A stretch of 7,709 nucleotides of DNA from Bacteroidales bacterium (GTDB lineage: Bacteria > Bacteroidota > Bacteroidia > Bacteroidales > Paludibacteraceae): the NCBI GenBank assembly GCA_900768725.1, contig CAAGDU010000131.1, forward strand, positions 1-7,709, written 5' to 3'. The notes beneath the pieces are model-generated. The model saw nothing but the letters and a program-made list of their open reading frames with translations. It had not been told where the DNA came from and searched no databases. The translations under genes and the position numbers were made by a program. Below are positions 5,362 to 7,709 of this stretch, piece by piece (the stretch's first letter is position 1; each line of letters begins with the position of its first letter).

Positions 5362-6753
5362 CTATGCGTCTTGGGTACCTCCGCATAACAACTCTTTGGC
5401 AAAAGCGGGAATATCGATGCCGTCGAATGTCCCGCTGGTCATCATCAGCAGTGCGATATTGGCGGGTTGCGTCTCCGCAGGCGAGACTCCTGCGTCCCCA
5501 GTGATATGGCTTTTGCCTGCCACTTCCTTGCGTACTGCTTCGGCGAGCGAGTGGCTGTCGGTAAAGACTACTACATTTTTCGTGCCAAACGCGTGTTGCA
5601 CCTCCTCGGCGGTAATCGGTTGCAGCCGTTTGTGCGCAATCACCTTCGGATTGAAATAGACAAACGCCGCGTCTGCCTCTGCCATACATCCCTCGTACTG
5701 CGGCAGGAAATCCGCCATGAGCGAGGAGAAAGTGTGCAACTCCATGCAGGCTACCAGCCGTTTGTCGGGGTAGCGCTCGCGCACGGCGTTCACCGTTGCG
5801 CGGAGTTTGCTGGGCGAGTGGGCGAAGTCCTTGTATGCCACCGAACTGTCGGTCTCGCAAATCTTCTCCAGGCGGTTGCTGGCACCCGTGAACGTGCTGA
5901 TGGTGCGGTAGAAATCGTCTGCCGCAATGCCTATCTGCTGACAAGCAAGGCAGGCGGCTTGCAGGTTCTGCATGTTGTGCTTGCCGAACACCTGCATAGG
6001 CACACTGCCGTCGTATGCCTCGTAGGGAATAGTGGTGATGTCGGGACGCGCATGGGAGGCTATGTCGCGCAGGTTCTCGTCGCCGGCAAAATAGATGAAC
6101 TTCCCGTTGGGCTCAAACGAATCCACGAACTTGCGGAACGTGTCCACATACTGCGAGAAGGTGGGGAACACGTTGATATGGTCCCACGCAATACCCGTCA
6201 GTATCGCCACATGCGGATGATACCACAGAAATTTCGACCGCAGGTCCAGCGGCGAGGTCAGGTACTCATCGCCCTCAAAAACGGCATACTTCGCCGTGTC
6301 GGAGAGCCGCACCATGCGCTCAAAACCCTCTATCTGCGCACCCACCATATAGTCCGCCTCGATGCCCAAGCGTTGCAACACGTAGAGTATCATCGAGGTC
6401 GTGGTGGTCTTGCCGTGGCTGCCCCCGACGACGATACGCACCTTGTCGCGCGTCTGCTCATACAGGTATTCGGGGAAGGAATAGATACGAAGTCCCAACT
6501 CGCGTGCCCGCACCAACTCGGGGTTGTCCTCGCGCGCGTGCATACCTAATATAATGGCATCGATATCGGGTGTGATACGCTCGGGGTGCCAACCCAACTC
6601 CGCGGGCAACAACCCAGCCTCCTGCAGATGTGTGCGAGCGGGGTCGAAGATTTCATCGTCCGACCCCGTTACCACATATCCTTTTTTCGTAGCAACCGCC
6701 AGCGCAAGGTTGTGCATGGCGGCACCGCCGATGGCAATAAAATGGATTCGCAT
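5362..6753 (-). CDS. mpl: Mpl, murein peptide ligase
   Basis: Mpl joins recycled L-Ala-D-Glu-meso-diaminopimelate to UDP-MurNAc with ATP, returning wall tripeptide to precursor synthesis in the cytosol. The 463-residue product has the three Mur-ligase domains: an N-terminal Rossmann-like domain starting MRIHFIAIGGAAMHNLALA, a central ATPase with P-loop GGSHGKTTTT (110-119), the acidic FEGDEY (159-164) and DHINVF (191-196), GKHNMQN at 257-263, and a C-terminal domain with KDFAHSPSKLRAT (308-320). The start MRIHFIAIGG, the ILGMHA segment at 68-73 and the DFAHSP motif favour Mpl over MurC, though both are Mur ligases. ATG 6753 gives the usual N-terminus. Residues about 416-430 (ITGDAGVSPAETQP) look like a repeat-encoded insertion in the C-terminal domain. 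It lies 101 bases downstream of the trigger factor gene and 69 bases upstream of the dCMP deaminase gene. Confidence 0.9.
   Translation of the reverse strand: MRIHFIAIGGAAMHNLALAVATKKGYVVTGSDDEIFDPARTHLQEAGLLPAELGWHPERITPDIDAIILGMHAREDNPELVRARELGLRIYSFPEYLYEQTRDKVRIVVGGSHGKTTTTSMILYVLQRLGIEADYMVGAQIEGFERMVRLSDTAKYAVFEGDEYLTSPLDLRSKFLWYHPHVAILTGIAWDHINVFPTFSQYVDTFRKFVDSFEPNGKFIYFAGDENLRDIASHARPDITTIPYEAYDGSVPMQVFGKHNMQNLQAACLACQQIGIAADDFYRTISTFTGASNRLEKICETDSSVAYKDFAHSPSKLRATVNAVRERYPDKRLVACMELHTFSSLMADFLPQYEGCMAEADAAFVYFNPKVIAHKRLQPITAEEVQHAFGTKNVVVFTDSHSLAEAVRKEVAGKSHITGDAGVSPAETQPANIALLMMTSGTFDGIDIPAFAKELLCGGTQDA
5467..5500. repeat. In-frame palindromic insertion in mpl
   Basis: CGCAGG (5476-5481) pairs with CCTGCG (5489-5494) around a 7-base loop, with an alternative pairing GTCTC (5471-5475) with GAGAC (5483-5487). 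On the coding strand it reads GDAGVSPAETQ, at residues 419-429, where I recall shorter loops in other Bacteroidales Mpl proteins. The CTCGCCTGC core on the minus strand is shared with the elements in murG and before the deaminase gene. The frame is intact. Confidence 0.6.
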
Positions 6754-6773
6754 GGTTTTTGGGATTAAGGATA

Positions 6774-6843
6774 AAGGATGAAGGATTAAAGACTAATTAC
6801 CTTTGACTATTCAAAACTAATCCGTCTTTTATCCTTCATCCTT
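6774..6843. repeat. Inverted-repeat element between trigger factor and mpl
   Basis: The 20-base arms at 6774-6793 and 6824-6843 are complementary except at one position, separated by 30 bases. The loop contains the 21-base block (6795-6815) shared with 601-621. The arms are made of AAGGAT-type units that continue leftwards to about 6762, up to the mpl start region. The right arm shares 17 identical bases with 4804-4820. It fills most of the 101-base junction and would fold in the transcript between the two genes. Confidence 0.8.
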
Positions 6844-6854
6844 TCTCTTTTATC

Positions 6855-7709
6855 TTACGAAAACAGTTTCCCGAAGTCCTCGTGGCTGATGGCTTTCTCT
6901 TCCACCTTGGCTACGCCGCGCAGTGCGTCGTAAATCTTGTTCTCTGCCACGCGCTCCACGATGCCGCGCAGTTGGTCTTCCTTCTTGAGCATCTCCTGTG
7001 CGAAGTTGTCCAAGTAAGCGTCCTCCACGTGCATCAAACCGTACTGCATGAACTGCATGCGAGCCACCTCGCGGGCATAAGCCTCCACGTCTTCTTTCTC
7101 CACTTTCACCTCAAAAGCCTTCATCAGTTGGTCTTTGGCGAGGTGCCATTTCAACTCTTCGAGCATAGCGGGGAAGTCCTTGTCCAACTCCTCTTGGGTC
7201 ATCTTCTCGTTCGTCGCGAGTACCCAGCGTTTGAGGAACGCCTCGGGGAACTGCAAGCCTTCCATCTTCTTCATGACAGCCGCCTTCGTGTCCAGTCCGA
7301 ACTTATATTTCGCATCCTCTGCCATGTTGGCTTCTATCTCGGCTTTCACGCGAGCGCGGAAGTCTGCCTCGTCCTTCACGTTGTTCTCGCCATACACTTT
7401 GGCAAACAACTCGCCGTCAATAGCGGCAGGCTGATGGCGCGTAATCGTCTTAATCTCGAAGGTGAAATCCGAAGTCAGGTCTTTGGCTTCCTCCTTGCTG
7501 ACGCCTACCAGCGACGACACCTCTACCTCGCTGCCGTAAGCCGCTGCGGGATTGAACGTAATCACATCGCCCTTCTTCGCACCTTGGAAGAGTGCTTTCT
7601 GCGCGTCATCCTTCATGTAAGCGGGCATCAGCACGGCATCTTCTTTCACGATGCCGCCCTCTTTCTGCTCGGTGAGCAGACCTTTCAGCATGTCGCCGTC
7701 CTGCACCTC
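6855..7709 (-). CDS. tig: Trigger factor, C-terminal part (runs off right edge)
   Basis: Trigger factor binds the ribosome near the tunnel exit and shelters nascent chains. The 284 codons here run from the right edge (Glu-Val-Gln-Asp-Gly-Asp-Met-Leu) to TAA at 6857-6855. The gene is open at the edge; the GTG at 7706 is not a real start. Residues up to about 90 form the middle domain with GDMLKG and GAKKGDVITFNPAAAYG, a divergent relative of the FKBP-like prolyl isomerase domain, as in other Bacteroidetes. The rest is the helical chaperone domain, including ELFAKVYGENNVKDEADFRA, EELDKDFPAMLEELKWHLAK and VARMQFMQYG. A full protein of about 450 residues is expected, so roughly 165 N-terminal residues with the ribosome-binding motif lie outside. 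It appears to be the first visible gene of the leftward set. In many Bacteroidetes clpP and clpX follow tig; here mpl does. Confidence 0.9.
   Translation of the reverse strand, partial: EVQDGDMLKGLLTEQKEGGIVKEDAVLMPAYMKDDAQKALFQGAKKGDVITFNPAAAYGSEVEVSSLVGVSKEEAKDLTSDFTFEIKTITRHQPAAIDGELFAKVYGENNVKDEADFRARVKAEIEANMAEDAKYKFGLDTKAAVMKKMEGLQFPEAFLKRWVLATNEKMTQEELDKDFPAMLEELKWHLAKDQLMKAFEVKVEKEDVEAYAREVARMQFMQYGLMHVEDAYLDNFAQEMLKKEDQLRGIVERVAENKIYDALRGVAKVEEKAISHEDFGKLFS

Noticed and set aside
5204..5944. A 246-residue minus-strand frame overlapping the ends of mpl and the deaminase gene.
   Set aside because: It is an alternative frame of two well-supported genes, very Arg-rich and without domain signature.
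5467..6549. A 360-residue plus-strand open frame opposite mpl.
   Set aside because: It lacks any motif and lies wholly within the mpl coding region, which has all Mur-ligase signatures.
7704..7706. GTG as the start of the trigger factor gene.
   Set aside because: The frame stays open to the window edge and the N-terminal ribosome-binding domain is missing, so the gene is simply cut by the edge.

Overview
The window looks like a chromosomal segment of a Bacteroidetes organism, most probably order Bacteroidales. The evidence is: Bacteroides-type promoters (TTTG, a 20-base spacer, TAnnTTTG), a Bacteroidales-style large amidophosphoribosyltransferase start, an N-terminal-rubredoxin (reverse) rubrerythrin, a Bacteroidetes-type Mpl ligase, and a trigger factor with a divergent middle domain. 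Genes are fairly GC-rich and the spacers are AT-rich and full of short repeats. I cannot name genus or species.

Layout. Positions 1-259 are non-coding and hold two diverging promoters, one reading left out of the window and one reading right. Positions 260-993 are a wreck: the first part of an amidophosphoribosyltransferase-like gene, interrupted by a nested palindrome, frameshifted, then fused to the 3' remnant of an IS4-type transposase. An intact murG (1057-2199, +) follows. It converges on a reverse rubrerythrin gene (2394-2942, -), with two strong hairpin terminators between them. From 3095 to the right edge four genes read leftward in the order trigger factor (partial), mpl, deoxycytidylate deaminase, S41 C-terminal processing protease. 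They could be one transcription unit.

How the genes relate. MurG makes lipid II and Mpl recycles murein tripeptide into the same precursor pathway. The S41 protease acts in the envelope. Trigger factor is a ribosome-associated chaperone, the deaminase feeds dTMP synthesis, and rubrerythrin handles peroxide. These are core functions; I see no defence island, CRISPR array, tRNA or rRNA.

The unusual part is repeat content. Short palindromes sit inside the reading frames of murG and mpl without breaking them, a related copy lies before the deaminase gene, and a different, larger palindrome sits in the dead amidophosphoribosyltransferase gene. A second, inverted-repeat element sits in two of the gene junctions of the leftward cluster, and its loop shares a 21-base block with the dead gene. 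This suggests active or formerly active small palindromic elements. It is the best candidate for something under-described here, but it is repeat biology and not a new multi-gene system.
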